Origin: Chroococcopsis sp964623815
GTDB lineage: Bacteria > Cyanobacteriota > Cyanobacteriia > Cyanobacteriales > Microcystaceae
Reading direction: 5' to 3'
Assembly: GCA_964623815.1 (NCBI GenBank)
Contig: CAZUVR010000003.1
Span: 1 to 64,000, forward strand
Length of the DNA stretch: 64,000 nucleotides
The translations under genes and the position numbers were made by a program. This document shows positions 44,022-53,198 of the stretch, one piece after another. Numbering within the stretch: position 1 is the first letter of the stretch; the number at the start of each line of letters is the position of its first letter. Below the pieces are notes generated by a model that saw only the letters and a program-made list of their open reading frames with translations, searched no databases and was not told where the DNA came from.

Positions 44022-46043
44022 ATGACATATTCTTCGTCCTCAAAGCGAACCCGCGCCGTTGCTTTACGCAATTATTTTTCCCCCTTTGGTAACAAACTAG
44101 TGCAATCGGGGTATATAGGCCCTGACCAAATGCAGCAGGCTCTGGTAGAAACCCGAAAATCGGGTAAATCCCTGGTTGAAGTCCTACAGATGCTGACGGG
44201 TCGCCCTTTACCTCCAGATTTACAACGTCAGTATAAAAAACATCAGTTATTTGAATTAAAAATACTTTACGGTGTCGAATCGATCGATCCAGAGTTTAGC
44301 GATTACGACGGTTTAGAAATAGCCCGTTTAATAGATACCTTAATCCCGATCGATACCTGTCGGAGGTACCGGTTGCTTCCCCTGAAAAGAATCGAAGGAG
44401 ATAGTGCAAATATACTGATAGCGATGGTCGATCCAGATAACCTGGAGGCGCTAGACGACATCAATAGAATATTACGCCCGAGGGATTTAGTCTTACAGAG
44501 ATTGGTGATTACCCCGGAAGATTACGACCAACTATTAGAAAAATTTCACTCGGCCCAATCAGAATTAGAAACGGAAAAAGAAAGACTCGCCAAAGAAAAG
44601 GAACTGGAGAAGTTATCAGATTTAACCGAAATCGTCGAAAATATAGAGGCTCCGGTTAACGATCTCAAAGAAGGTTCCGAGGACAACCTCGATGCCAGCG
44701 AAGCCAATCAGGCACCAGTGATCAACCTGGTGAATAAAATACTAGCCAAGGCTTTACAGGAAGGTGCTTCCGATATTCACGTAGAGCCGCAGGAAGAAAC
44801 CATGCGTATCCGTTTCCGCAAGGACGGGGTACTGCATCAGGCTTTCGATCCCCTGCCGAAAAAAGTAATCCCCGCTGTGGTAGCCCGTTTTAAGATCATG
44901 GCGGATCTGGACATAGCCGAGCGTCGCTTACCTCAAGACGGAAAAATTCGCAGGATGTATCAGGGCAGGAAAGTCGATTTTCGGGTTAACACCCTACCAA
45001 GCCGCTACGGCGAGAAAGTCTGTCTTAGAATACTCGATAACTCCGCCACCCAGTTAGGCCTCGATAAATTGATCAGCGACCCGAGAACGCTACAGATAGT
45101 CAGGGATCTAGCCAGTAGACCCTTCGGCCTAATCCTGGTAACGGGGCCCACCGGCTCGGGTAAATCTACCAGTTTGTACTCGGTACTGGCAGAGAGGAAT
45201 AATCCCGGGGTGAATATCAGCACCGCCGAAGATCCGATCGAATACTCTCTGCCCGGTATCACGCAGGTACAGGTAATCCGGGAAAAAGGGATGGATTTCT
45301 CTTCCATCCTCCGCGCCTTCATGCGTCAAGATCCGGACGTGATCCTAGTGGGTGAAACAAGGGACAAGGAAACGGCGAAGACGGCGATCGAGGCCGCCCT
45401 TACAGGACACTTGGTATTGACAACCCTACACACCAACGATGCGGCTGGGGCGATCGCTCGTCTCGATGAGATGGGAGTAGAACCCTTCATGATCTCTGGT
45501 GCCCTCCTCGGGGTTCTCGCTCAAAGGTTAATGCGCCGAGTCTGTAGTGAATGTAAAATCGCCTACCACCCCACCCAGGAAGAATTAGCCCGCTTCGGTC
45601 TATCGGCGGCCAAAGAAGAAAACGTTACTTTCTATAAAGCCAATACTCTCACCCAGGAGGAACTGAGCGAAGCAAGCAAGCAGGGCAGGCTCTGCGGCAA
45701 ATGTAGCGGCAGCGGTTATAAAGGAAGGGTGGGCGTATACGAAGTAATGCAGAATAGCGAAAGACTACAAAGTTTGATCAACCAGGGAGCCACTACCGAT
45801 CGCATTAAAGAGACGGCGGTAGAGGAAGGAATGGTGACTCTGCTAGCCTACAGCCTCAACTTAGTTAGAGAAGGACTGACCACTCTAGAAGAAGTAGAAA
45901 GGGTTACGTTCACCGATTCCGGCTTAGAAGCCGAATTGAAAGCCAAGCGTAAAAGCGGCCTGACCTGTACCAACTGTAAAGGGGAATTGCGCCCCGAATG
46001 GTTGGATTGTCCCTACTGTATGACCCCCAGATTCGCAGACTAA
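44022..46043 (+). CDS. pilB: PilB type IV pilus extension ATPase
   Basis: The hexameric motor that drives pilin polymerisation. The N-terminal region (residues 1-230) holds a GSPII_E_N-type domain (LVQSGYIGPDQMQQALVE). The ATPase (about 230-600) has NKILAKALQEGASDIHVEPQ, Walker A GPTGSGKST near 374-382, Asp box ISTAEDPIEYSLPGI, Walker B RQDPDVILVGETRDKETA and the His box LTTLHTNDAAGAI. The tetracysteine zinc site reads CSECKIAY then CGKCSGSGYKGR. A second small zinc-ribbon-like motif (CTNCKGEL then CPYC) closes the protein. It heads pilB-pilT-pilC and diverges from grpE. Confidence 0.96.
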   Translation: MTYSSSSKRTRAVALRNYFSPFGNKLVQSGYIGPDQMQQALVETRKSGKSLVEVLQMLTGRPLPPDLQRQYKKHQLFELKILYGVESIDPEFSDYDGLEIARLIDTLIPIDTCRRYRLLPLKRIEGDSANILIAMVDPDNLEALDDINRILRPRDLVLQRLVITPEDYDQLLEKFHSAQSELETEKERLAKEKELEKLSDLTEIVENIEAPVNDLKEGSEDNLDASEANQAPVINLVNKILAKALQEGASDIHVEPQEETMRIRFRKDGVLHQAFDPLPKKVIPAVVARFKIMADLDIAERRLPQDGKIRRMYQGRKVDFRVNTLPSRYGEKVCLRILDNSATQLGLDKLISDPRTLQIVRDLASRPFGLILVTGPTGSGKSTSLYSVLAERNNPGVNISTAEDPIEYSLPGITQVQVIREKGMDFSSILRAFMRQDPDVILVGETRDKETAKTAIEAALTGHLVLTTLHTNDAAGAIARLDEMGVEPFMISGALLGVLAQRLMRRVCSECKIAYHPTQEELARFGLSAAKEENVTFYKANTLTQEELSEASKQGRLCGKCSGSGYKGRVGVYEVMQNSERLQSLINQGATTDRIKETAVEEGMVTLLAYSLNLVREGLTTLEEVERVTFTDSGLEAELKAKRKSGLTCTNCKGELRPEWLDCPYCMTPRFAD

Positions 46044-46068
46044 TTATAATTTAGGAGGAAAAAGACCA

Positions 46069-47181
46069 ATGGAGTTAATGATCGAGGATTTAATGGAGCA
46101 GTTGGTAGAGATGGGCGGCTCCGATATGCACATTCAAGCGGGTGCCCCTGTTTACTTCCGCATCAGTGGTAAACTCGGGCCCGTCACGGAAGAACCCCTC
46201 ACGCCCCAAGAATGTCAGAAGTTAATCTTCAGTATGCTCAATAACACCCAGAGAAAAGAGTTAGAGCAGAACTGGGAATTAGATTGTTCCTACGGTATTA
46301 AAGGATTAGCCCGTTTCCGGGTAAACGTCTATAAAGAAAGGGGTTGCTACGCCGCCTGTTTACGGGCCCTATCCTCGAAAATTCCTAACTTCGAGCAGTT
46401 GAACCTACCGCCGATCATCCGGGAGATGGCGGAACGTCCCCGGGGATTGATTCTCGTCACCGGACAGACAGGATCGGGTAAAACAACCACTCTGGCGGCG
46501 ATACTCGACCTGATCAACCGCACCAGGGCCGAGCATATCCTCACGGTAGAAGATCCGATCGAGTACGTCTTCCCCAACGCCAAAAGCCTCTTCCACCAAC
46601 GTCAGAAGGGGGAAGATACCAAATCATTCGCCAACGCCCTCAAAGCAGCCCTGCGGGAAGACCCTGATATTATCCTAGTGGGTGAGATGCGGGACTTAGA
46701 AACGATTTCACTGGCGATAAGCGCCGCTGAAACCGGTCACTTAGTTTTCGGAACCTTACACACTAACTCGGCTTCAAGTACGGTAGACAGGATTATCGAC
46801 GTATTTCCCGCCAACCAACAGGCACAGATCCGGGCGATGCTGTCCAACTCCTTACTCGCGGTGTTCAGTCAGTGTCTGGTGAAGAAAAAAGCCCCCAAAC
46901 CTGGCGAATTCGGTCGCGCTATGGTACAAGAGATTATGATCATCACCCCAGCGATCGCTAACTTGATTAGGGAAGGAAAAGCCGCTCAGATCTATTCCTC
47001 CATACAAACCGGGATGAAACTGGGGATGCAGACGATGGAACAGGGGCTGTGTAAACTCGTTCTCGACGGGAGTATTACCTTTGAGGAAGCTATTTCCAAG
47101 AGCGGTAAACCCGATGAATTACAACGCCTCGTAGCGGGAGCGCAGATCCCAGCTAACAATCGTCCGCCCGTCAAACGTTAA
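46069..47181 (+). CDS. pilT: PilT type IV pilus retraction ATPase
   Basis: The retraction motor, a 370-residue secretion-type ATPase. It shows LVEMGGSDMHIQAGAP, Walker A GQTGSGKTTT near residues 130-138, LTVEDPIEYVF, Walker B REDPDIILVGEMRDLET, the His box FGTLHTNSASSTVDRI, and the PilT-specific retraction motif region AIANLIREGKAAQIYSSIQTG. A strong AGGAGG lies just before the ATG. It follows pilB by 25 bases and precedes pilC by 29 bases, so the three are one operon giving opposing motors and platform. Confidence 0.97.
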   Translation: MELMIEDLMEQLVEMGGSDMHIQAGAPVYFRISGKLGPVTEEPLTPQECQKLIFSMLNNTQRKELEQNWELDCSYGIKGLARFRVNVYKERGCYAACLRALSSKIPNFEQLNLPPIIREMAERPRGLILVTGQTGSGKTTTLAAILDLINRTRAEHILTVEDPIEYVFPNAKSLFHQRQKGEDTKSFANALKAALREDPDIILVGEMRDLETISLAISAAETGHLVFGTLHTNSASSTVDRIIDVFPANQQAQIRAMLSNSLLAVFSQCLVKKKAPKPGEFGRAMVQEIMIITPAIANLIREGKAAQIYSSIQTGMKLGMQTMEQGLCKLVLDGSITFEEAISKSGKPDELQRLVAGAQIPANNRPPVKR

Positions 47182-47210
47182 ATCTTTCGTAAATATAAGC
47201 CTTTAATCCT

Positions 47211-48425
47211 ATGCCCACTTTTGTCGCTCAAGTCAAAAATAATGCAGGAAAAGTGTTTCAGGAAAAAGTCGAGGCTATGACACCGGAGCAAGCCCGCGTC
47301 ATCCTGAAAACTAAATACGCCACCGTCGGCAAGATCAAAAAAGCAGGCATGGAAGTTGACCTGTCTTTTATAGAGAATTTTTTCGCTAACGTCAGCATAA
47401 AAGATAAAGCGGTGTTTTCTCGACAGTTCTCGGTAATGATTAACGCCGGGGTGGCGATCGTCAGATGTTTGGGAGTTCTGTCCGAGCAATCGAGTAACCC
47501 GAAGATGAAGAAGGCGTTAACCGCCATCAGTGCTGACGTACAACAGGGACAACCCCTTTCCGAAGCTATGGCCAGACACCCAGAGTGTTTTGACGAGCTA
47601 TACGTGAGCATGATCGAAGCGGGAGAAACGGGGGGGGTATTAGACGAGGTATTAAACCGGTTGGCCAAACTTTTAGAAGATATGGCGCGTTTAAAAAACC
47701 AGATTAAATCAGCGATGGCTTACCCGGTAGCCGTCGGAAGTTTAGCGGTGATCGTGTTTTTTGCGATGACGATTTTCTTGATCCCGGTGTTTGCGAAAAT
47801 CTTCACCGATTTGAAAGTTCCCCTTCCTGCCCTAACCGCCTTCATGGTGACGCTGAGCGGCATCATGCGTAGCCCTTTGATCTTGATCCCGATCGGCACG
47901 ATCATCGCCACCGTATTCTTGCTGAAACGTTACTATAAAACACCGATGGGAAGAGTTCAGATAGACGGATTCTTTTTGAAAATGCCTCTATTCGGTGATT
48001 TAAACGTTAAAACTGCCGTAGCCCGTTTCTGTCGCGTTTTCGGTACTTTAACTCGTTCAGGCGTACCAATTCTTAATTCTCTGGAGATCGTTTGTAATAC
48101 GGTGGGTAATCAGGTCATCGCTAACGCCGTCGCTGGTGCCAAATCCGAAATTCAACAGGGTGGGATGATGAGTCTGGCCTTACAAAAAGCGAACGTCTTC
48201 CCCGCTCTGGCGATTCAAATGATCAGTATCGGTGAAGAAACTGGTGAATTAGATTCGATGATGATGAAGGTGGCCGATTTCTACGAGGATGAAGTAGAAC
48301 AGGCAGTTAAAGCATTAACGAGTATTATCGAACCCTTGATGATGGTGGGTATCGCTGGGATGGTAGGGATCATTCTACTATCCATGTACCTGCCGATGTT
48401 CAAAGTGTTCGAGGCTTTGGGCTAA
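47211..48425 (+). CDS. pilC: PilC type IV pilus inner-membrane platform protein
   Basis: PilC forms the membrane base on which PilB and PilT act. The 404-residue protein has two repeated GspF domains (about 65-190 and 270-395; FSRQFSVMINAGVAIVRCL and FCRVFGTLTRSGVPILNSLE), each followed by SEAMARHPECFDELYVSMIEAGE- and FPALAIQMISIGEETGELD-type segments, and three membrane helices. It ends the pilB-pilT-pilC operon; the next gene begins 43 bases later. Confidence 0.96.
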   Translation: MPTFVAQVKNNAGKVFQEKVEAMTPEQARVILKTKYATVGKIKKAGMEVDLSFIENFFANVSIKDKAVFSRQFSVMINAGVAIVRCLGVLSEQSSNPKMKKALTAISADVQQGQPLSEAMARHPECFDELYVSMIEAGETGGVLDEVLNRLAKLLEDMARLKNQIKSAMAYPVAVGSLAVIVFFAMTIFLIPVFAKIFTDLKVPLPALTAFMVTLSGIMRSPLILIPIGTIIATVFLLKRYYKTPMGRVQIDGFFLKMPLFGDLNVKTAVARFCRVFGTLTRSGVPILNSLEIVCNTVGNQVIANAVAGAKSEIQQGGMMSLALQKANVFPALAIQMISIGEETGELDSMMMKVADFYEDEVEQAVKALTSIIEPLMMVGIAGMVGIILLSMYLPMFKVFEALG

Positions 48426-48468
48426 AAATTTATCGCGGTTTTGAGCTAGAGATTTTTTTCAGAAATAT

Positions 48469-49032
48469 ATGACTATTCAATCTGCCGATTATGAAAGTTC
48501 TTTAGCTCATTATTGTACTCAAGAAGGAGCTATTCAATTATTACGGCAATATCGGCATTATCTAGAGATGTTGCCCAGTCTGCGCCGCCCCGAGCAAAGT
48601 TTGATCACCATTCCCCTACCCTTGATCCGAGTGCGTCACCGCTCCCCGAATGGCGGAAGCAATACGGCGACAAGAGAAACGATCGCCTTGCCCTGCGATC
48701 TGGCTATTATTATGTGCGATCCAGAATGGAAGGTTAAGTTAGGCGCAGAAATTATTATTTTTATCCATCGCCCCGGTGAAGATCTATCCGATTTGCTCTA
48801 TCGCTGGCGCACTACTCAAATTCATCTCGATAAGGAATATGAATGGGTGATGCCTCCGCAAGATGACCATATGTTCAGCGAGGGAGCTGATGAAGTTCAC
48901 CCCCTCTTCGTTTTGTTTGAACATAGCCCGGCTCGCATCAAGAAAGGTTTGACGGGGATTTGTTTACCCGCCGTCATCGATAGAGATTTCGCTCTTTTCT
49001 CCGACGAGGAATTACTGAAACAGAGCTTTTAA
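48469..49032 (+). CDS. conserved hypothetical protein (187 aa) downstream of pilC
   Basis: I do not recognise a named family. The product is soluble, with no signal peptide or membrane helix. It has a helical N-terminus (residues 1-45, including QLLRQYRHYLEMLPSLRRPEQS), then a beta-rich part with IPLPLIRVRH, CDLAIIMCDPEWKVKLGAEIIIFI and DEVHPLFVLFEHSPARIKKG. Its position after pilC suggests co-expression with the pilus motors, but the 43-base gap and lack of homology leave the role open. It overlaps folD tail to tail by 4 bases. Confidence 0.6.
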   Translation: MTIQSADYESSLAHYCTQEGAIQLLRQYRHYLEMLPSLRRPEQSLITIPLPLIRVRHRSPNGGSNTATRETIALPCDLAIIMCDPEWKVKLGAEIIIFIHRPGEDLSDLLYRWRTTQIHLDKEYEWVMPPQDDHMFSEGADEVHPLFVLFEHSPARIKKGLTGICLPAVIDRDFALFSDEELLKQSF

Positions 49033-49913
49033 TTTTCCAGTCCGTAGCGCCGGGCGTAACTATCCACCGTATTCTTTAATAACATCGCCACCGTCATCGG
49101 GCCGACTCCCCCAGGCACCGGGGTGATATAGGCCGCTTTTTCTACCGCTCCCCGATAATCCACATCTCCCACGAGCCGCCCATTGCCCTCGCCATCCTCA
49201 ACGCGATTGATACCCACGTCGATCACTACAGCGCCAGGCTTGATCATATCGGCGGTGATAAATTCTGGTTTACCGATCGCGGCCACGACAATATCCGCCC
49301 CGCGACAGACCTCCGCCAGATCTCGGGTGCGGGAGTGGGCGATCGTTACCGTGGCGTTCTCTTCCAGTAACATCAAAGCCTGCGGTTTGCCTACTAGAAT
49401 ACTTCTACCCACTACTACAGCGCTCTTTCCCGATAAGGATACATTAGCCTCTTTTAATAATTCCATCACTCCGGCTGGGGTACAACTGCGTAAACCTTTC
49501 TCCCCCCTGACGAGACGGCCTAGATTAACGGGATGCAGTCCATCGGCATCTTTATCCGGGTCGATTTTATGCAGTAGGGCGACGGCATCAAGATGATCCG
49601 GAAGGGGTAATTGGACGAGAATACCGTCTACTCTCTCGTCTTGATTTAATTCCTCGATCGTGGCTGCGATTTCTTCGGCGCTCGTTTCCCCTGGAAAGTG
49701 TCGGCCGAAGGAAGCCATCCCTATTTTAGTACAGGCTTTCTCCTTATTACGCACGTAGACGGCGCTGGCAGGGTTATCTCCCACCATCAAGACGGCTAAT
49801 CCCGGGGGCCTGCCCACTCGCTCTTGCAGGGTTTCTATTTGTCTTTGTAGCGATCGTTGAATTTTCTGGGCTAGGGCTTTACCGTCGAGTATTTGGCAAC
49901 TGGTGAGAGACAT
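49029..49913 (-). CDS. folD: bifunctional methylenetetrahydrofolate dehydrogenase/cyclohydrolase
   Basis: FolD interconverts 5,10-methylene-THF and 10-formyl-THF for purines, formyl-Met and one-carbon balance. The 294-residue protein shows VLMVGDNPASAVYVRNKEKAC with the conserved Tyr and Lys, the GILVQLPLPDHLD motif, DKDADGLHPVNLGRL, and the NADP loop VVGRSILVGKP. The C-terminal PGGVGPMTVAMLLKNT is also typical. It is bounded by a convergent hypothetical gene and a divergent lipoprotein gene. Confidence 0.97.
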   Translation of the reverse strand: MSLTSCQILDGKALAQKIQRSLQRQIETLQERVGRPPGLAVLMVGDNPASAVYVRNKEKACTKIGMASFGRHFPGETSAEEIAATIEELNQDERVDGILVQLPLPDHLDAVALLHKIDPDKDADGLHPVNLGRLVRGEKGLRSCTPAGVMELLKEANVSLSGKSAVVVGRSILVGKPQALMLLEENATVTIAHSRTRDLAEVCRGADIVVAAIGKPEFITADMIKPGAVVIDVGINRVEDGEGNGRLVGDVDYRGAVEKAAYITPVPGGVGPMTVAMLLKNTVDSYARRYGLEN

Positions 49914-49916
49914 TCT

Positions 49917-50612
49917 ATGATTAAAACCAAGAACAATACTTTTACAAATCCATTCTATAAAATAGACCGATCGTTATTTAAGATCATGTTTGTTAAATCT
50001 TTGTTAGTTCCCTATACTGGGCTGATGTTAATCATAGGGGGTTTGCTGGGCTGTACCACTCTAGCCGATCTAGGGGTAGCCGTACCCTACATCGGAGATC
50101 CCCCCGTAATACAGATAGATGGACTAGCTCAAAAGCCAAAGGGAGCCTTAGTCTACATACAGGGAAAGGTGACAGATTACGCTCCTTTCCTCGATGGTGG
50201 TGCCTATCTGGTGCAGGATAGTTCTGGGGGGGTGTGGATACGCACCCGAGGGAAACCGCCTAAACCTGGTCAACAAATTCTTGTCAAAGGGAAGATCGAA
50301 TACAAGAATATTAACGTAGCCAATCAGGATTTAGGCGGGGTCTATGTCGATGAAGTAGAGCAATTACAGGCTACCGCCAGTAAACCTCAACCCTCCTCAC
50401 TCTCTCCAGAGCCGGCAGTTACTAAACCTCAACCCTCACCCTCTCCGGAGCCGGTAGTTACCAAACCTCAATCATCACCTCTACCTGTGGTTAGCACCCC
50501 CCCCTCCGTAACGGGCCAGACGGGAGAAAATCCTACCCCTGCGATAAAAAAACCTAAACCCGATGCCATTGACAGCTTTTTCTTGCCCCACAAACAACAG
50601 CAGAAACTATGA
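49917..50612 (+). CDS. putative OB-fold lipoprotein
   Basis: A hydrophobic stretch ends in the lipobox-like GGLLGC, followed by an OB-fold-like domain (IQIDGLAQKPKGALVYIQGKV, AYLVQDSSGGVWIRT, GQQILVKGKIEY) and a Pro/Ser/Lys-rich tail with three copies of a TKPQPSPSPEP-like unit. It resembles short bacterial proteins with one nucleic-acid-binding-fold domain in the periplasm; function is unknown. The start is uncertain: ATG 49917 gives a long pre-signal region, while the ATG at 49986 gives a cleaner lipoprotein signal. It diverges from folD and overlaps the NUDIX gene by 4 bases. Confidence 0.68.
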   Translation: MIKTKNNTFTNPFYKIDRSLFKIMFVKSLLVPYTGLMLIIGGLLGCTTLADLGVAVPYIGDPPVIQIDGLAQKPKGALVYIQGKVTDYAPFLDGGAYLVQDSSGGVWIRTRGKPPKPGQQILVKGKIEYKNINVANQDLGGVYVDEVEQLQATASKPQPSSLSPEPAVTKPQPSPSPEPVVTKPQSSPLPVVSTPPSVTGQTGENPTPAIKKPKPDAIDSFFLPHKQQQKL

Positions 50613-51034
50613 CACAGAGACTGGTAGCCTTAGCGATTCTAGCGCGGGACGGTAAATATTTAATGCAGTTACGCGATGATCTGCCCCATATTCTCTATCC
50701 TGGTCACTGGGGCTTCTTCGGGGGTCATTTAGATCCCGGTGAAACCCCCGCAGAGGGTCTAATTCGTGAGGTTAGGGAAGAGATTAATTATGAAGTTACT
50801 TCCCTGCGGAAATTTCGCTGTTATGAGGATGCGGAAGCAACAAGACATATTTTTTACGTTCCCTTAACGGTAGATATTAACGAATTACAACAGCAGGAGG
50901 GATTTGACCTGGACTTACTCGAGCGTTCCAGTATCGAGGCAGGCTGGCATTACTCATCTAAAGCCGGAGAGGTAAGGCCCCTGGGGAAAATTCATCAGCA
51001 AATTTTACTCGATTTTATAGAAGTCGAATTATAG
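50609..51034 (+). CDS. NUDIX hydrolase
   Basis: A 141-residue pyrophosphohydrolase. The Nudix box reads GHLDPGETPAEGLIREVREEI (Gx5Ex7REUxEExGU pattern), with the catalytic Glu residues in REVREE. The preceding GHWGFFGGH is typical. Such enzymes clean nucleotide or sugar-nucleotide diphosphates, and the substrate is not predictable from sequence. It overlaps the stop of the OB-fold lipoprotein gene by 4 bases and should be co-translated with it. Confidence 0.92.
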   Translation: MTQRLVALAILARDGKYLMQLRDDLPHILYPGHWGFFGGHLDPGETPAEGLIREVREEINYEVTSLRKFRCYEDAEATRHIFYVPLTVDINELQQQEGFDLDLLERSSIEAGWHYSSKAGEVRPLGKIHQQILLDFIEVEL

Positions 51035-51164
51035 TGGATATAGAGTCAGATAGGAACTTATTAGAAATCATTACTGTCTTTGGCAGTAGTGTTCACCCCC
51101 CTTGTCTGGAGTATCTACCCTAAATTCTGACTTTGATTAGGTCATCCTCCCTTTAGGCTCCCGT

Positions 51165-52490
51165 ATGAACGAATCTTTTAAACCTTTTATTTTGGCTCGG
51201 AAATTTATCTTTAGTAGCGTAATTACTACAATTGCTTTTAATAGTTTTATAACTCCCGTATTAAGTGCTAAAGTAGAAAAACCTCTAGAAAATAATCCGA
51301 AAACGGTTATAGATGAAGTATGGCAGATAGTAAATAATGAATTCGTTGATAGGAGTTTTCATCAAATAGATTGGAAGAAAAAAAGGCAAGAACTTTTAAG
51401 TAGAAATTATGCCAATTCTCAACAAGCATATAAAGCGGTTAGGGAAGCATTAAAAGAATTAGGAGACCCGTATACAAGATTTTTACCGCCAGATGAATTC
51501 GCTGTACTGACGAGTCAAACATCGGGAGAGTTATCGGGTATAGGAATCCGTCTAATGATAGATAAGCGTACCAGCGATATTATCGTAGTTGATACGGTGA
51601 AGAATTCCCCGGCTAAAGAGGCTGGGGTGAAAAGGGGCGATCGTCTAATCAGGATTAACGGGAAACCCACCGCTCTGATGAGCATCGAGCAGGCGACAGA
51701 AGAGATGAAAGGTGAGGTGGGATCGCAGGTAAACCTACAGTTATCCAGGCCAGGAAAAGGAGTTTTTGACGTTACCCTAACCCGCAGCCAAATAGAAATT
51801 CCTTCGGTTAGCTATCAGATTAAACAAGAAGGTAAATTGATGGTAGGTTACATAAAACTCGATGAATTCAGTTCCCACGCCGCCGAACAGATGAAACAAG
51901 CGATCGAGGAACTGAAAGATAAACGGGTTTCCGCCTACGTGCTGGATTTACGCAACAATCCAGGCGGGCTCTTATTCGCCTCCGTAGACATAGCGAGGAT
52001 GTGGATGAAACAAGGAACTATAGTTTCCACGATCGATCGTCGTGGCGGCGATAGGAAATATGCCGCCAACAATACCGCTTTGACAGATTTACCCTTAGTA
52101 GTGCTGGTGAACGAAAGTTCCGCCAGTGCCAGTGAAATTCTCGCGGGGGCGCTGAAAGAAAACGGTAGAGCGCAGATCGTCGGCACATCAACTTATGGGA
52201 AAAGTACGGTACAATCTGTACATTCACTCTCGGACGGCTCCGGATTGGCAGTAACGATCGCCCGTTATTATCCCCCGAGCGGCACCAACATCAATAAACA
52301 AGGTATCAAGCCCAACGTAGAGATCGATTTAACAATGGAACAACAATTAAAGCTCAGAGATGACCCTTCCTTAATGGGAAGTAGCGAAGATCCTCAATAT
52401 AGACGAGCTATATCCATACTGAACACCCATTCTGCCGCTTTGAAGGATAATCTTCCAGAACCCGTCAGCCAGAGAGAAACACTTCCCTAA
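51165..52490 (+). CDS. carboxy-terminal processing protease (S41, CtpB/CtpC-like)
   Basis: A secreted C-terminal protease with a signal peptide (residues 13-36). It has an N-terminal helical segment, a PDZ domain (about 110-195; GIGIRLMIDKRT, NSPAKEAGVKRGDRLIRING) and the S41 domain with DLRNNPGGLLFASVDIARMW. The Ser/Lys dyad lies in SSASASEILAGAL and GTSTYGKSTVQS. Cyanobacterial CtpA matures the D1 protein of photosystem II; CtpB and CtpC do not. Which of the three this is cannot be told from this sequence alone. A Crp-family gene follows after 21 bases. Confidence 0.93.
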   Translation: MNESFKPFILARKFIFSSVITTIAFNSFITPVLSAKVEKPLENNPKTVIDEVWQIVNNEFVDRSFHQIDWKKKRQELLSRNYANSQQAYKAVREALKELGDPYTRFLPPDEFAVLTSQTSGELSGIGIRLMIDKRTSDIIVVDTVKNSPAKEAGVKRGDRLIRINGKPTALMSIEQATEEMKGEVGSQVNLQLSRPGKGVFDVTLTRSQIEIPSVSYQIKQEGKLMVGYIKLDEFSSHAAEQMKQAIEELKDKRVSAYVLDLRNNPGGLLFASVDIARMWMKQGTIVSTIDRRGGDRKYAANNTALTDLPLVVLVNESSASASEILAGALKENGRAQIVGTSTYGKSTVQSVHSLSDGSGLAVTIARYYPPSGTNINKQGIKPNVEIDLTMEQQLKLRDDPSLMGSSEDPQYRRAISILNTHSAALKDNLPEPVSQRETLP

Positions 52491-52511
52491 CTCCGTCAAT
52501 CATTCCTTATT

Positions 52512-53192
52512 GTGTTAAGCGAGCTTTTCCCCCTATTCAATGCAGCCCGTCCAGAAGTTTTGGAGTGGTTGGAATCGGTGAGCGAAATCGAAGAGTACGG
52601 AAGCGATGAAGTGATTATCGCCGAGGATAGTTGGGGAAAAGACGTTTACTTTATCGTGTCGGGATGGATAAAAATTCGCTACTCGATCGGCGAGCAACAA
52701 TTATCCTTAGAAATTTTAAGTACAGGGGAGAGCTTCGGCGCCTTAGCGGTTCTAGAAGAATCCCTGCGTTATACGGAAGCCGTCAGCATCTCCGATGTGA
52801 AACTAGTCAGCCTTTCCGCACAAAGATTCTTACAACTCCTCTATAAAGATCCGCAAATACAACAGAGGATGTTACAGCTAACTATCAGACGCATTCGTCA
52901 ACTCTATCGTCGCCTGCAATGGCAACACCAACCCGCCAAGGTCAGATTCGTAAAAACCCTATTAAGTTTGTCCGACAACTACGGCACAATTTTAGATGAA
53001 GGCAGAGCTATTTATAATCTTCCCCCGCAAGACCTAGCAGATATGGCTAGTATATCCCTGGAAGAAACTACCACTATCTTAGAGAAACTCATCGCTAAAG
53101 GTTGGCTGGAAATACACCCATCGGAATCCGTACTATGTATTACCAATCCCAAACAATTACATCACTTCGCCAAACAACTCGGACAGGATTAA
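52512..53192 (+). CDS. Crp/Fnr-family transcriptional regulator
   Basis: A cyclic-nucleotide-binding-like beta-roll (residues 1-115) leads to a helical linker and a C-terminal winged helix (about 150-226; LPPQDLADMASISLEETTTILEKLIAKGWLE). The phosphate-binding cassette reads SFGALAVLEESLRYTEAVS: it keeps the Arg but has Ala where cAMP receptors have Glu, so cAMP binding is doubtful. Translation starts at GTG (52512). It lies between the Ctp protease and an M61 peptidase (6 bases before it), suggesting that it controls a proteolysis or envelope-stress unit. Confidence 0.9.
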   Translation: MLSELFPLFNAARPEVLEWLESVSEIEEYGSDEVIIAEDSWGKDVYFIVSGWIKIRYSIGEQQLSLEILSTGESFGALAVLEESLRYTEAVSISDVKLVSLSAQRFLQLLYKDPQIQQRMLQLTIRRIRQLYRRLQWQHQPAKVRFVKTLLSLSDNYGTILDEGRAIYNLPPQDLADMASISLEETTTILEKLIAKGWLEIHPSESVLCITNPKQLHHFAKQLGQD

Positions 53193-53198
53193 ATATAG

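Noticed and set aside
47258..47668. 136-codon minus-strand frame opposite pilC
   Set aside because: Shadow of the repeated GspF domain of pilC; no independent support.
51036..51130. 30-codon GTG frame after the NUDIX gene
   Set aside because: No ribosome site, no conserved motif and a weak start; likely chance.
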